Assembly (NCBI GenBank): GCA_010015655.1
Contig: ML976709.1
Location: 21,651 to 85,650, forward strand
DNA: 64,000 nucleotides
Source of the DNA: Bimuria novae-zelandiae CBS 107.79
Taxonomy: Eukaryota > Ascomycota > Dothideomycetes > Pleosporales > Didymosphaeriaceae
Direction of reading: 5' to 3'
The position numbers were made by a program, and so were the translations under genes. The notes beneath the pieces were generated by a model. That model worked only from the letters and a program-made list of their open reading frames with translations, ran no database searches and was not told the DNA's origin. Positions 12,621-22,894 of the stretch are shown in pieces (position 1 is the first letter of the stretch; each line of letters opens with the position of its first letter).

Positions 12621-13054
12621 TGTTACGACGACGAACCCCACAAGGATGAAGAAGCCAGACAATTACGCCAAGAGAGTAATTGTTGACGAAGTAGCAGAGT
12701 TAACGGGACCTAACGGGGCGCGGGGCAGCTTAGTCAGCAGTCACGTGACGAAGTCCCGCATAAAGGGAAGTCCCATGGGACTACAGGGCCTTGGCGGGAC
12801 TACGAAGAAGGAATAGGCTAGTATATAGTGTGGCGACTTTCCTATTGTTGTTTCCTTCCTCGTAGTCAACTCATATATCTTCTGTGCGAGTACGTTCTCC
12901 TATACAGACTAATAGTTATCTTATTCGTTATAAGATTGGATTATCCAGCCGCGCTAAGTGTCGCATCAACTTGTACCACTAAATAATCCGTGAAGCACCA
13001 CGATACCTTACCGCCCTAACCCGGATCGGAACAAGGTGTGAGAGCCTCATAACA
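12621..13054. repeat. Solo LTR, GC-normal, with target duplication CATTA
   Basis: Begins TGTTACGACG and ends CTCATAACA, giving inverted TGTTA/TAACA tips, and is flanked on both sides by CATTA (12616-12620 and 13055-13059). No internal retroelement sequence is present, so recombination between two LTRs probably removed the body. Unlike its surroundings it is not AT-rich and carries an intact TATA-like GGCTAGTATATAG motif, so it looks young or was never a RIP target. The parent family is not otherwise present in this window as far as I can see. Confidence 0.8.
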
Positions 13055-13290
13055 CATTAATTACTTAAGCTCTTTATCTTTTATACACCTTACGCTTGCT
13101 AGTCTAAGTAGCTAAAGTACTTTCTTACTTATATATTATTATAGCAAATGTCTTGCACGCCTAACTCTAAAAAATATAAAAATATTTAAAAGATAGGCGC
13201 CTACTAGTGGTTTTTCTTTTTTATAATTTTAATGTCTTAAAGCTTTACTTAATTAGATTTATATTAAGTAAGTATAATAATAGGTACTTA
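13055..13290. other. AT-rich spacer without gene
   Basis: RIP-like AT-rich DNA between the solo LTR and Copia-A. The last five bases (ACTTA) are the target duplication of Copia-A. Nothing else is recognisable. Confidence 0.5.
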
Positions 13291-13565
13291 TGTCCGATTA
13301 CATGGCCCTTTGCACACGCAAAGGTAGCTGGCGCAACCCTACACAAAGAAACCTTGCCAGCAGTCTGGTTCATCCGCACAATTCCGGGCGGGACAAAGGG
13401 TAACTCTCCTTAATCAACGGAAATAGATTAGCGTATTAGTGTAAGACGTAAGGATATAAGAGCCTTACATTCTTATAGAGAAAAGAAAAACAACACTTTA
13501 TACCACAATTTATCTTAATTAATTACTATCTTTTTATCTTATTAGATTACCCCTCTAATCTGACA
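13291..13565 (+). repeat. 5' LTR of Copia-A
   Basis: 275 bp, TGTCCGATTACATGG...CTGACA. Compared with the 3' copy it carries five C-to-T changes, all at CpA, in its right-hand part. Confidence 0.93.
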
Positions 13566-13607
13566 ATTAAGAGTCTCACTGCCTTAACTAAACCTTAAGA
13601 AAGGACG

Positions 13608-16600
13608 ATGTCGCTGTTAACACTCCGCGACTTAACAATCGTATTAACTAATTACACTAACTACACACTATGGCTGCTGCAGCTAAAAGCGCGATGCGAA
13701 CTAATAGATATATAGCCTATTATTAACCTAGATAGAGCCAAACTCCCACGTAAAAGGCCGACACCGCCGTTGCCCCTAGAAATAGTAAGTTACTAACCAA
13801 TTATCCGCGTAAACAACAACGATTAACAGAATCCTCTAACACGCCCATTAGAGCTATCAAACTCAGGTCTTAAGGTATATAAAGAGGACATTAAGTTCTA
13901 TAAGATACAGCTTAAAGACTACAAGATAAAGGACAAAGAATACCGCGAGGAGAGAACAAGCCTTGAGAAAGTGGTTATCTATATCCAATCCACTATGTCA
14001 CAACACCTGCAACGTAACTGCTGCAAGCCTGGAGAACAGATCTAGCAATAGATTACGTCTCTAACACAGACTGTAGGCGTTGATAAGGAAGATGAGCGGG
14101 ATAGGGTAAGAGCACGATACCTACAGGCCCTTAAGCTAATAAGACAACCCTTAAACTAGGATACCTGGCTAACTGAGTATAATTAGGCAGCTATAGAAGC
14201 AGAGACGAACAATATCGCAGAAATATAATTAATCTATAATACTATAAAGGACTTCCTAGCTGCGATCATAAAGGCTGCCCCTACATGGGGAGTGTCCTTT
14301 CAAGAAACTAGACGCCGAGACGCAAATATAACAAGGAAGGATATAATAAAACGCTTCTAAGAACATATAGTAATACTCCACCTAATTAAGGGCAAATAGT
14401 ATAGGGGCGCCTTTACTACTAGTAAGCTATCTCTCGCTGCTGGTGGTGCATCCACCCCGGGCACTAACAGGGACGCCTCTCACGCTACCGAAGACGCGCC
14501 ATCTTCCACGAATAACTAACGTAGACAGGGAAGACCTTAATAAAAACGATCCTTTAGTTAAAGTACCATATCTAAGCAGTCCTCGATAGAAGATATAATA
14601 GTAGTTAAAGGCAGAAAATGCCTTGCTTGTGAATAAAGGCATAGTCTAAAAGACTGCTTCTACGCATATCTAGATCATGCACTAGAGTGGTTTAGGCCAT
14701 GACCTAGCTTTGCAGATATAGTACAATACAGAATCTAAAATAATTTACATCTATAAGAGGAGATGAGGAAGGTGAAAAGACTAAAGTCTTAAACACCTAG
14801 AATTAAATTATTGCATACTCCCACTCCACCTCGAATTACTAAGGCTAATAATAAATGACTAGATAGACGCAAGATTACTAAAATCCTAGCGAGCTTTAAC
14901 GCCGTATCCTTCTACACCGACCTAAATACGTACCTATTACGACGCTCAGCCATACTTGATTTAGGCATAACCTGCTATATCTTTAACGACATTGATCGCT
15001 TTGTCTTATACTATCCACCAGCGCCAGGAGACTTTATATGGGCAGGGAATACACAAATATAGATTAAAGGATACGGGAGCGTCTATCTTAACGTATAGAG
15101 TGTAAATAGTAATTAAATAATATAGCTAGATAATGTCGCCTATTGCCCTAATTTGCTCTGCAACCTCGTATTGTTCCAATTACTCTGGAGGCAAGGCCTC
15201 TAGTGGGACATAAAGGCAGACCTAATAACTTTAAAGAGAAGAGACAATACTGTGCTGGCAGAACTTTAAGAATTATATAGATAGTGGGTACTAGAACACA
15301 GGATAAGGTCAGTAGAAGCTACGCATGCCACCTATAAAACCAACACACGCACTAAACAAAGACTATAGAAAGTAAACGCGTGGACCTGGCACTAATAATT
15401 AGGTTATCTAGGTCCTTAGGCCCTCGAACACCTCGTGCAGTAATCTAAGGGGGTAAGGATTAAGGGCCTCTCTACTATTAAGTGTAATGCCTGCGGTAAA
15501 GTAAAACTAAAATGGTAAATACGCTGGCAAGCCAGAGATCTAATAGAAGGTCCCGGCGAGCGAGTCGCAATCGATTTTCACGACTATAAAGCAGACAGCT
15601 CAACAAGAGAGAAGAGCTAAATGCTAATTACTAACCAATTCTCTAGCTTTACATAGGACTTCTACTTTAAGGATAACCACCCAGCACGGTTAATTATTAA
15701 ATTACTTAGCACCTTTATATAGTTTATAGAAGTATAATATAACATTATAGTAAAAGTAATTAAATCTAATAATAAGATCTTCTTTATTAAGGTAAACGTT
15801 AAGAAGTGGTGCTTAGCGCAAGGCATTAAGATTAAGCCTTTAGCACTTAATACTTAAGCATAAAATAGAGGAGCTAAATACTTAAGGGGTGTAATTAAAG
15901 AGAAAGCGCGCGCGATGCGACTTAACTCTAACCTACCTTAGCAAATATAGCCTAAAATCACCTAAGCCGCAGTATACCTGTACAATTAAACGCCAAACTA
16001 CGCTAATTAACGGCGATCTCTATATAAAGTGCTCTTTACGACAGTAGCCTTCCAGGACGGTGTTGTTACCTAACTAAAGAAGCCTAATTAAGCTTACCTA
16101 AAAGCATATGGCTGCAAAGCCTTTACAATAACCGACGATATAAAACGCGGCAAGAGCAGGCTTTAGAGGCTTAACCCTAAAGCATAGATTAGCTACCTTA
16201 TTAGCTACAAATCAACTAATATCTAGAGAATATAGATTCCCTCCCTAGTAAAGACAATTAGTACTCGCGACGTGATATTTGACGAGGATACTATGTTTTT
16301 AGGCAAAACTAAAGACCTGATAGACAACCTTATGCACAGCATATTAGAAGAAATAGTAGCCTAGGTGCGATTAGTAGAGTTACCTCCCTTACCTTAATAA
16401 GAGCATGCAACTGAGTTGTTCTTTAAGGATAAGATAATTAGTGAAGCGCTAGAAGAAGAGGTTAAAGGAGCTCCTAAGTATAAGTAAGGCAGGAGAGCTA
16501 GGTACTAATATCTAACACCTCCCCTAACGCCGCCACTAGTAACACTCCTTGCATAACTAATGGCAGGAGGTGACTAAGCTAAACTATCGTAAATAGTGTA

Positions 16601-18455
16601 AATAGGGCAGTTATAAACAAGCCTATAGGCCGCAGCCTTTATGGCAGGCACTAAAGCTGGTAGCAGCGGTAAATATAAAGGTAAGGCTCTTAATAAGGCG
16701 CAGCTTTAACAAATAATTATATTAGGTAAAATACTATATTAAAGCGTGCTCCTAGAGCCACTAACATGCTAAAGCAAGCTTAAAGATTATCCTCTCTATA
16801 ATATGTAGAAGGAAGCGAAACGTTCCCATCTACAGAGCCACAAAGAAATAAAGTCTTGGAGCGAGGTCGCAGCAGCTCTAGTAAAGGCAGCAGGCCATTA
16901 AATCCTTAACTATATGTGGGTATATACCTACAAGTTTAACAAACACTATTAATTATAAAAATGCAAGGCAAGGCTGGTAGTGCGAGGCAATTAATAGTAG
17001 CACCTTACTTTGTAAGAAACCTACGCTATAACACTTGCAGGACGATTATTCTGCATGCTTATAGCAATTATAGCTCGTTTCGACCTAGAACTTATCTAAC
17101 ACGACGTTACTAACGCGTTTGTCCACGCAAAGCTAGATAGAGAAATCTATATAAGAATGCCTCGCGGCTACTCACGAGCAGGTATAGTCCTTAAACTATA
17201 TAAAGCACTGTACGGACTGCGCATATCTCTACTACTCTAGCAAAGAGAGTTCACGTTAACACTCCGTGATATTAGCTTTAAAACAGTGTCCCACGAGCCA
17301 TGCTGCCTTATTAAGGACGGCATTATTATCTTCTTTTATGTAGATAACCTTATTATTACCTATAACAAGTTATAAAAGCAGGCTGCTGAAGCTGCTCTTG
17401 CAATAATAGGTACTAAATCCACACTTACGGGTGGCAACGACCTATAGTGGTTTCTAGGAGTTGAAATTATTAGAGATTAACTAAACTAATAACTCTAGCT
17501 TTTACAAGCTTTATATATCGACAAAATATCGCGCCTTATTAATTACTATGAGATGCGCCACGATATTCTAATAGTAGTAGTTAAACTGCTCTTACGCTTA
17601 GGGCTCGCTAGCAAAGCTAAAGTTAATTAATATTAGTAAAAGATAGGATTAATTCTCTACGCTACGGTGACTACGCGACTAGATATTATATTCGCAAGCT
17701 CTTAATTATTACGATTTCTATCTAACCTAAGTAAAGAGCACTAAGTAGCTACTAACCGAGTTTTCCTCTACCTTGCTGATACTAGATTACTAGGTCTTTA
17801 GCTTGGGGGTGTAGATACTTTAGAAGTGGCAAGCGACGCATCCTTTGCCGATAATACACTTGATCGCAAGAGCTCGCAAGGATACATTATTAAGCTGTTT
17901 AGTGGCCTAATCGCCTAGAAAGCAAATAAGCAAGATATAGTTACTATATTAATAACTAAAGCTGAATTACTAGCACTATCGCAAGTGGCTAAGGAGGCTT
18001 TATTTATATCGCGATTGCTAAAGGAACTGAAGATTAATCTTAGCTATTCCCTTATTATAATTAATTATGATAATTAGTAAACGATCTGACTTATTACTAA
18101 AGAAATTGCCAAGTTGCAGACTAAGCTCCGTTATGTAGATATCTATAATTATTGGCTGAGACAAGAGGTCGTACTAGGGATAATTAAGGTGGACTATTAA
18201 CGCTTAGAGGACATGGTTGCTAATAGACTTATAAAGGCCCTGCTAGTGAACAAATAGAGCAAGTTTCTGCATAAACTAGGACTTAAAGATATATTAGATA
18301 AGATTACTAATTAAGAGGTTGCCCTGCAGGATCTCTAGCAGAGGATAGAGGCCTTTGAGTTAGAATAATAGATAACTGCGAAGGTCCAGCTTGAGGATAA
18401 GCCTAAGCTAAGGGGGTGTGTCCAATTACATGGCCCTTTGCACACGCAAAGGTAG
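13608..18455 (+). pseudogene. Copia-A gag-pol polyprotein, single frame with many stops
   Basis: From ATG 13608 one frame can be followed for about 1615 codons into the 3' LTR, where it would end at a TAG (18453-18455); integrase, RT and the C-terminus were checked to be in the same phase. Visible parts: Gag with a knuckle-like CLACE..HSLKDC near 14620-14650; protease-like DLGITCYIFNDIDRF near 14960; integrase core start RVAIDFHDYKAD near 15565 and ALKAYGCKAF-like KAYGCKAFTITDD near 16105; RT with WVYTYKFNKH, DVTNAFVHAKLDREIYIRMP and FFYVDNLII at 17331; RNase H SDASFADNTLDRKSSQGY near 17835. The RT motif is YVDN, not YVDD. In-frame TAG/TAA sit at Trp and Gln positions. Confidence 0.9.
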
Positions 18456-18693
18456 CTGGCGCAACCCTACACAAAGAAACCTTGCCAGCAGTCTGGTTCA
18501 TCCGCACAATTCCGGACGGGACAAAGGGTAACTCTCCTTAATCAACGGAAATAGATTAGCGTATTAGTGTAAGACGTAAGGATATAAGAGCCTTACATTC
18601 TTACAGAGAAAAGAAAAACAACACTTTATACCACAATTTATCTTAATTAATCACTATCTTTTCATCTTATCAGATTACCCCTCCAATCTGACA
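18419..18693 (+). repeat. 3' LTR of Copia-A
   Basis: 275 bp, TGTCCAATTACATGG...CTGACA. It carries two G-to-A changes relative to the 5' copy and is followed by the ACTTA duplication. Confidence 0.93.
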
Positions 18694-18698
18694 ACTTA

Positions 18699-19560
18699 AG
18701 TACTACTTTAGCGCCTAAATAAAGCTATTAAATTCTCGCTAATTAATAAATAAAAGCGTTATCTATTATAATTACTAAGCGTAGCTATAGGTACAACGTG
18801 TAATATAGTAGTACTTTACAAGCTATAAACTCCTTTATTAGCTCCGCCGTAATTACTCCTTAATAGATAAAGTAATTAAAATACTTATTAATATGTATAG
18901 CTAGTAGTAAGCTCTATCTCTTTAACTATTATACTAAGTATAATACTTAAACTAGCGTATTTACCTTTAATTAAGTATACTTATAATTACCTATACGCTT
19001 ATTATGAGCGCTCTTATTAAGTACTATTACCTAGTCCGCTTTATACGCTAGCTAGTAGCAAGCTTAAAACGCTTAATAAAGGACTATATTTTACTTAGCT
19101 ACTACTTTAGTTACTACTTTTTAACTCTACCTTATGCTGGCGAGGATCTCCTAGATAGTTATTTATAAGGCTTTTACGTTATAATTATTATATAAGAAAG
19201 CCTGCATTTTATCTAGATAGGTATTTAGCTAGTCTTGCAGCAACACTTTAAGCTTCTCACGATAGTACTATAGTAGCAATAGCGATTGCCCCCGCCGTAC
19301 GCAGGCTGACGGGTAAGGCTATCCCTAGTACTCTAGGCTAAGTTAAATCCTCCTAATTATTAAGTAAGCTACTTTAGTATTGTTTTAAATCTTTATAACG
19401 CTAATATTATCCTTAAGATAATTAATTATAGTCTATAACACTATTAGTAGTAACCTAGCTTTATTTAGTAACCTTATAAAGTACTTACAAATTCTTTAAA
19501 TGCATTAAAAGGTTAATACTTAGCTAGTAAATCCGTGTTTTAAATGACGTACGAGAATCG
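18699..19560. other. AT-rich stretch without recognisable gene
   Basis: RIP-like sequence between Copia-A and the gene island, continuing the target DNA of Copia-A. A short GC-richer patch at about 19280-19320 has no open frame. The boundary to normal composition at about 19560 is sharp. Confidence 0.45.
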
Positions 19561-19931
19561 ATTACTAACATGTGGGGCAGGTCACATGGTGAGCGGGAAT
19601 TTCCGAAACGACAATATCGGCACCTGCATCGCTGTTCACGACGCCTCGGCAGAATCCGAGCTGACAGGGACCAGATTGATACTGCTAGCCTAGGAACAAG
19701 TACCAGAGACTACCATTACGAAGGTCCTCTATGGCCTGGAGCCGTCTTGAAACCATGTGAGACACCAGTCGCAGGTGTGCCCGCACGTCGACGAACTGTA
19801 TCCTGCAACGGTTAGACAATTGAGCAAACTTCTAGTTGCGCAGCACTCATTTGATTGCATAAACACCGCCTTTTGATCGCGTGTTTGCACATCAAATGCC
19901 CGAAGAAAATCCTGGCGAGAAGAGGCTCGAG
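19561..19931. other. GC-normal leader of the gene island, no assignable gene
   Basis: Normal base composition, probably the upstream region of the racemase-family gene. One plus frame (GTCIAVHDASAESELTGT near 19620) looks protein-like but is closed by TAG and TGA. It could be a scrap of a lost neighbour; I cannot name it. Confidence 0.35.
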
Positions 19932-20660
19932 ATGGCCACCCAACCCTTCCACCTCTTGGCTTCCTTGCCGTGGAAGTCTCCATCCACCGACTGCCGGGTG
20001 ATCCTTTCAACCCTTCTACCTGGCCCTTTCCTCTCGTCCACAAAGCTTGTCCCTGGGACTTCCGAATGACAAATCGTCACCAGTACCGCATACCCTGCAT
20101 CTTTCATCGATCGCTTTGTGACAGCTGGCAAACAACTTGCAGCGAAAGGCTGCGTTGGCATCATCCCAAGCTGTGGGGTTCTTGCCCTGGCACAGCGAGA
20201 AATGAGTGCCAGTCTCCTAATCCCAATTGCCACCAGTGCGTTGGTCCAGATCTCGAGTATCATGGCCGTCTTGCTGCCAGGCGTCTTCGTCGGAGTCCTG
20301 ACGTACGACGAAGAGAGGCTGGGTGAAGCGCACTTGGAGGCCTTCGGCGTGGGTGCTATACGGATACGGATCAGAGGGATACCGAAGGGTGGCCACTTGC
20401 ATAGAGTCATCCAGAAGGGTGAAGAGTATAATCAACTGTTTATGGAGCTCGAGATGGTCGATGCGGCTGTAGACCTGGTAAACAGCGCGGACGCGAAAGG
20501 CGAGAAGCTCGAGGCATTAGTTCTAGAGTGTACGCAGATGCCGCCTTTCGCCGAAGCGATCCAGTGAAGGGTGAAGCTGCCGGTGTATGATGTATACACC
20601 ATGGGAATGTGGTTATACTTAGGACTGGTCAAGCGGAGTCCCTCACAGTGGAAGTTATAG
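19932..20660 (+). pseudogene. Aspartate/glutamate racemase-family protein, broken by stops and frameshifts
   Basis: The family interconverts or isomerises small amino or carboxylic acids using two cysteines. Starting at ATG 19932 (MATQP), the reading shifts near 19945 to a frame giving GFLAVEVSIHRLPGDPF and TWPFPLVHKA, then shifts again near 20050 to give QIVTSTAYPASFIDRFVTAG and GCVGIIPSCGVLALAQ. The two expected cysteines are present, in IIPSCG (near 20160) and in LVLECTQMPPFAEA (near 20530). A TGA at 20067-20069 and another at 20565-20567 interrupt the frame; beyond the second it continues through VKLPVYDVYTMGMW to a TAG at 20658-20660. Both TGAs are one transition from CGA. Restored length would be about 240 residues, normal for the family. 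It converges with the aldolase gene, 110 bp away. Confidence 0.75.
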
Positions 20661-20770
20661 AGCGACCATCGTCCAATTAGAAATCCATAGCTCCCTTATG
20701 ATGCAATCAGTGCGCTGCCTCGACGAGAAAAAGATGTGTGGCCAACGTTTCTGGCCATTTTATTGAATGT

Positions 20771-21702
20771 CTATGTGAGGAAATCGCCATTCGTCTCTTT
20801 AAGAATCATCTGATACTCCGGTTCAAACTGCATGTACATCACCTCGGGGCTACCTGTCCCTTTCTTCGTATACACTGCCTCTTCCTCGCTGACAATGCTT
20901 TTCTTCAGCCCGCTAGCCTTTCCAATGTCACCTCCAATTGCCGCTTCTGTAAGTAGTTGGCATTGGCAAGCCCTCTCCAAGGCGATGAAAAAAGCCGCCG
21001 CCTCTGCTACCGTCCCACCACTTGTCAGTAGACCGTGATTCTGCAGAATCAAATTCTTCTTCCTTGGGCCAAGAGCGTCGGCGAGACGACCACCTTCCTC
21101 TTTGGCGAATACGACACCCCCGAAGTTGCTGTAGACCTCAAGCTCGTCGTAGAACATGCAGCTGTCTTGGTTGAGCATGTCGATTGGACGGCCAAAATTC
21201 GACCAGGCACGTCCGTAGGGACTGTGCATGTGACATGCAGCATGAATATCCGGCCTACGCTGGTGGATCGCAGAATGGATGATAAAACCAGCTGTGTTAA
21301 TCAGCTTGTAGGCACCACCAATTCGATTACCATCCTCGTCAACGTGGACCATGTCGGACACCTTGAGAAGCCCAAAATGTACACCGTAGGGATTGATCCA
21401 GAAAGTATTGGGTCGAACAGGGTCTACAAAAAGTTAGCTGGAACGGACATCTCGTTCCGGTGATACTGACCTCGCAGACTAATGTGTCCACTACCGCCAT
21501 CGGCATATCCGAGCTTCGCGAACACGCGAAAGGCCCCTGCCATTTGCTCTAGCTGCCATCGAAGATGAGCTTGTTTTGTTGCAGGCCATGGGATGTGAAA
21601 TCGACTTTTAGGCTCGCTCTGTCTCGTACGGTTCAGAGCACTGGAGCTTCCCGTGGCTTCGATCGATGGCGTGGCAGTTGCAGTACTGGTGATCGTGGAC
21701 AT
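20771..21702 (-). CDS. Class II aldolase/adducin-family protein, two exons, intact
   Basis: Members are zinc-dependent cytosolic aldolases, epimerases or decarboxylases of small sugar phosphates or hydroxyacids; the substrate here is unknown. Exons are 21702-21471 and 21423-20771, joined across a 47-bp GT-AG intron (21470-21424), giving 294 residues, normal for fungal members. Splicing restores GHISLRDPVRPNTFWINPYG, with the family's conserved GHIS/R-D-P motif. Zinc ligands are visible as HMH (about residues 142 and 144, in ACHMHSPYGRAW) and the later His in LQNHGLLTSGG (about 207). I chose the ATG at 21702; an in-frame GTG lies two codons upstream. There is no signal peptide or membrane segment. 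It is the only gene in the window that looks fully functional. The convergent racemase-family pseudogene suggests the pair once served one small-acid pathway, which is inference. Confidence 0.9.
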
Positions 21703-22100
21703 AGCCACTGTCTTATCTTGGTATAGCTTTGGCTTTAGTGCACCTCACTCAAAGAGGTTTCTCATTCGTGATGTTGTTGCGAAATTGTTGTTGAAGAAAC
21801 GGCATCCCCGCACTTCCCGTTCCCTCTTTCACGGCGGTGCTCGGAAAAACCCGAGCGAGGGATAGACGACTTCGGTTATCCGACCGGTGGCGCTAGCCGG
21901 ATTCATGTTTGCGGCTTTACCGTGTCTGTGCGCGTAACGCCCGACTTCGCGCAACGCTCGACTTGGCAGTATATTAGCGATTGCAAACATGAAGCTCTAC
22001 TCGCCCCACACGCTAACCGGAGGTTAGCCCTGCGCAGCCTTACGTAACTTTATAGCCTAATATAACTCTACGCCGCGGATTTTTCTATTTTATTAATAAA
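21703..22100. other. Upstream region of the aldolase gene, with inverted repeats
   Basis: GC-normal up to about 22045. Contains TTCATGTTTGC (21902-21912) inverted as GCAAACATGAA (21983-21993), and a tight palindrome GCTAACC-GGA-GGTTAGC (22012-22028) right at the edge of the AT-rich block. The latter could be the eroded tip of the DNA transposon that follows; the former may be a regulatory or cruciform sequence upstream of the aldolase gene. Confidence 0.4.
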
Positions 22101-22811
22101 TAACTTATAACTATACCTAAATATTATAGTAAAAGCTATAAAATTAAGTAGTATATTTTTAATTATCTTTTTACTTTTTTTAGCTTAAAAATATCTAATT
22201 TTATAGCTATAGCATGTAAATAAAGCGTACTTATTTCGCGACTTTAAGCGCGCACTAGAGGCTAGATTAGCCACTATAACTATAGTAGCACGAATTTACG
22301 ACTGTTAGAGACCTAGGATAAAGCTCTAAAGTTATATATATATTGCTGTGACACTATCAGTATGCTCTAATTTATACTATCGTTAAAAGACGCTACTTAA
22401 TTTACCCTTAATTGCGCGTACCTTAATAGTAAAGTTTTTTTACTTAGTAAGGACTAGCTATCGCGATAGCTATTAAGAAATCTAAACTACTATTATAAAA
22501 AGCAGAAGTTGTAGTATATTACGTATATAATAATAATAATATTTAAAGCTTATAGCTATTATTTTATTAAGCTTAAAAAGATAATATACACCTACGGCGT
22601 TATCCGATTAGATACCTATAATATAGACAAAACTAGCTTCCGTATAGGCGCTAGTAGTAGTTAATAAAGTATTACTATAGAGATTAGTTATTTTTAGATC
22701 TTCATGATAGAGACGGCCTATAATTATTTTATAAGTATTAAATTAATTTCTAGTAATAAAAAGGTGCTTAAACTAATACTCATTATATAGGACGTTAATT
22801 ATCTTTATTAC
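22100..22811 (+). pseudogene. Pogo/Tigger-type transposase remnant, interrupted by a younger transposon
   Basis: A DDE transposase would cut and paste its element in the nucleus. The recognisable part is DTYNIDKTSFRIG at 22611-22649, matching the D-x-Y-N-x-D/E-x-T-G-F-R-I-G motif around the first catalytic Asp of Tigger-like transposases, followed by a degraded stretch (SIKLISSNKKVLKLILII) corresponding to the region before the VNIL motif. The sequence then stops at the TA where the next transposon has inserted. I could not recover the second half after 24662. Upstream of 22560 the sequence is too decayed to read. Confidence 0.5.
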
Positions 22812-22813
22812 TA

Positions 22814-22856
22814 ACGTGGTTCACCACCGAGCGGGCCAACCCCACCGAGCGGGCCA
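22814..22856 (+). repeat. 5' terminal inverted repeat of the pogo-like element
   Basis: Begins ACGTGGTTCACCACC and contains CCACCGAGCGGGCCAAC twice in tandem, probably paired transposase binding sites. Confidence 0.93.
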
Positions 22857-22894
22857 ACTTTGCTAAATGCAGCCCACCTCTAGCTTATACCACA

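Larger units (their letters stand above)
13291..18693 (+). mobile_element. Copia-A: complete Ty1/copia retrotransposon, RIP-inactivated
   Basis: A 5403-bp element with two 275-bp LTRs and the target duplication ACTTA at 13286-13290 and 18694-18698. A polypurine run (AAGGGGG, 18411 on) abuts the 3' LTR. The domain order Gag, protease, integrase, RT, RNase H is that of copia. It is the same family as Copia-B, with nearly identical RT segments, and more distantly related to Copia-C. The LTRs differ at only seven sites, all transitions, so the insertion is fairly recent and its damage is RIP rather than long decay. Confidence 0.93.

Noticed and set aside
14427..14642. A 71-codon minus-strand frame in Copia-A
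   Set aside because: It is opposite the well-preserved end of Gag; it has no motif and no promoter.
20036..20083. A 48-bp GT-AG intron that would remove the TGA at 20067 in the racemase-family gene
   Set aside because: It would delete QIVTS, which reads as conserved coding sequence, and would not fix the first shift or the second TGA at 20565.
19729..20410. Minus-strand open frames of 104 and 172 codons over the racemase region
   Set aside because: They lie opposite a recognisable coding sequence and have no family motif; they are shadows of GC-normal coding DNA.
20832..21463. Plus-strand frames of 68 and 142 codons over the aldolase gene
   Set aside because: They are antisense to the spliced aldolase reading with its zinc ligands and splice sites.
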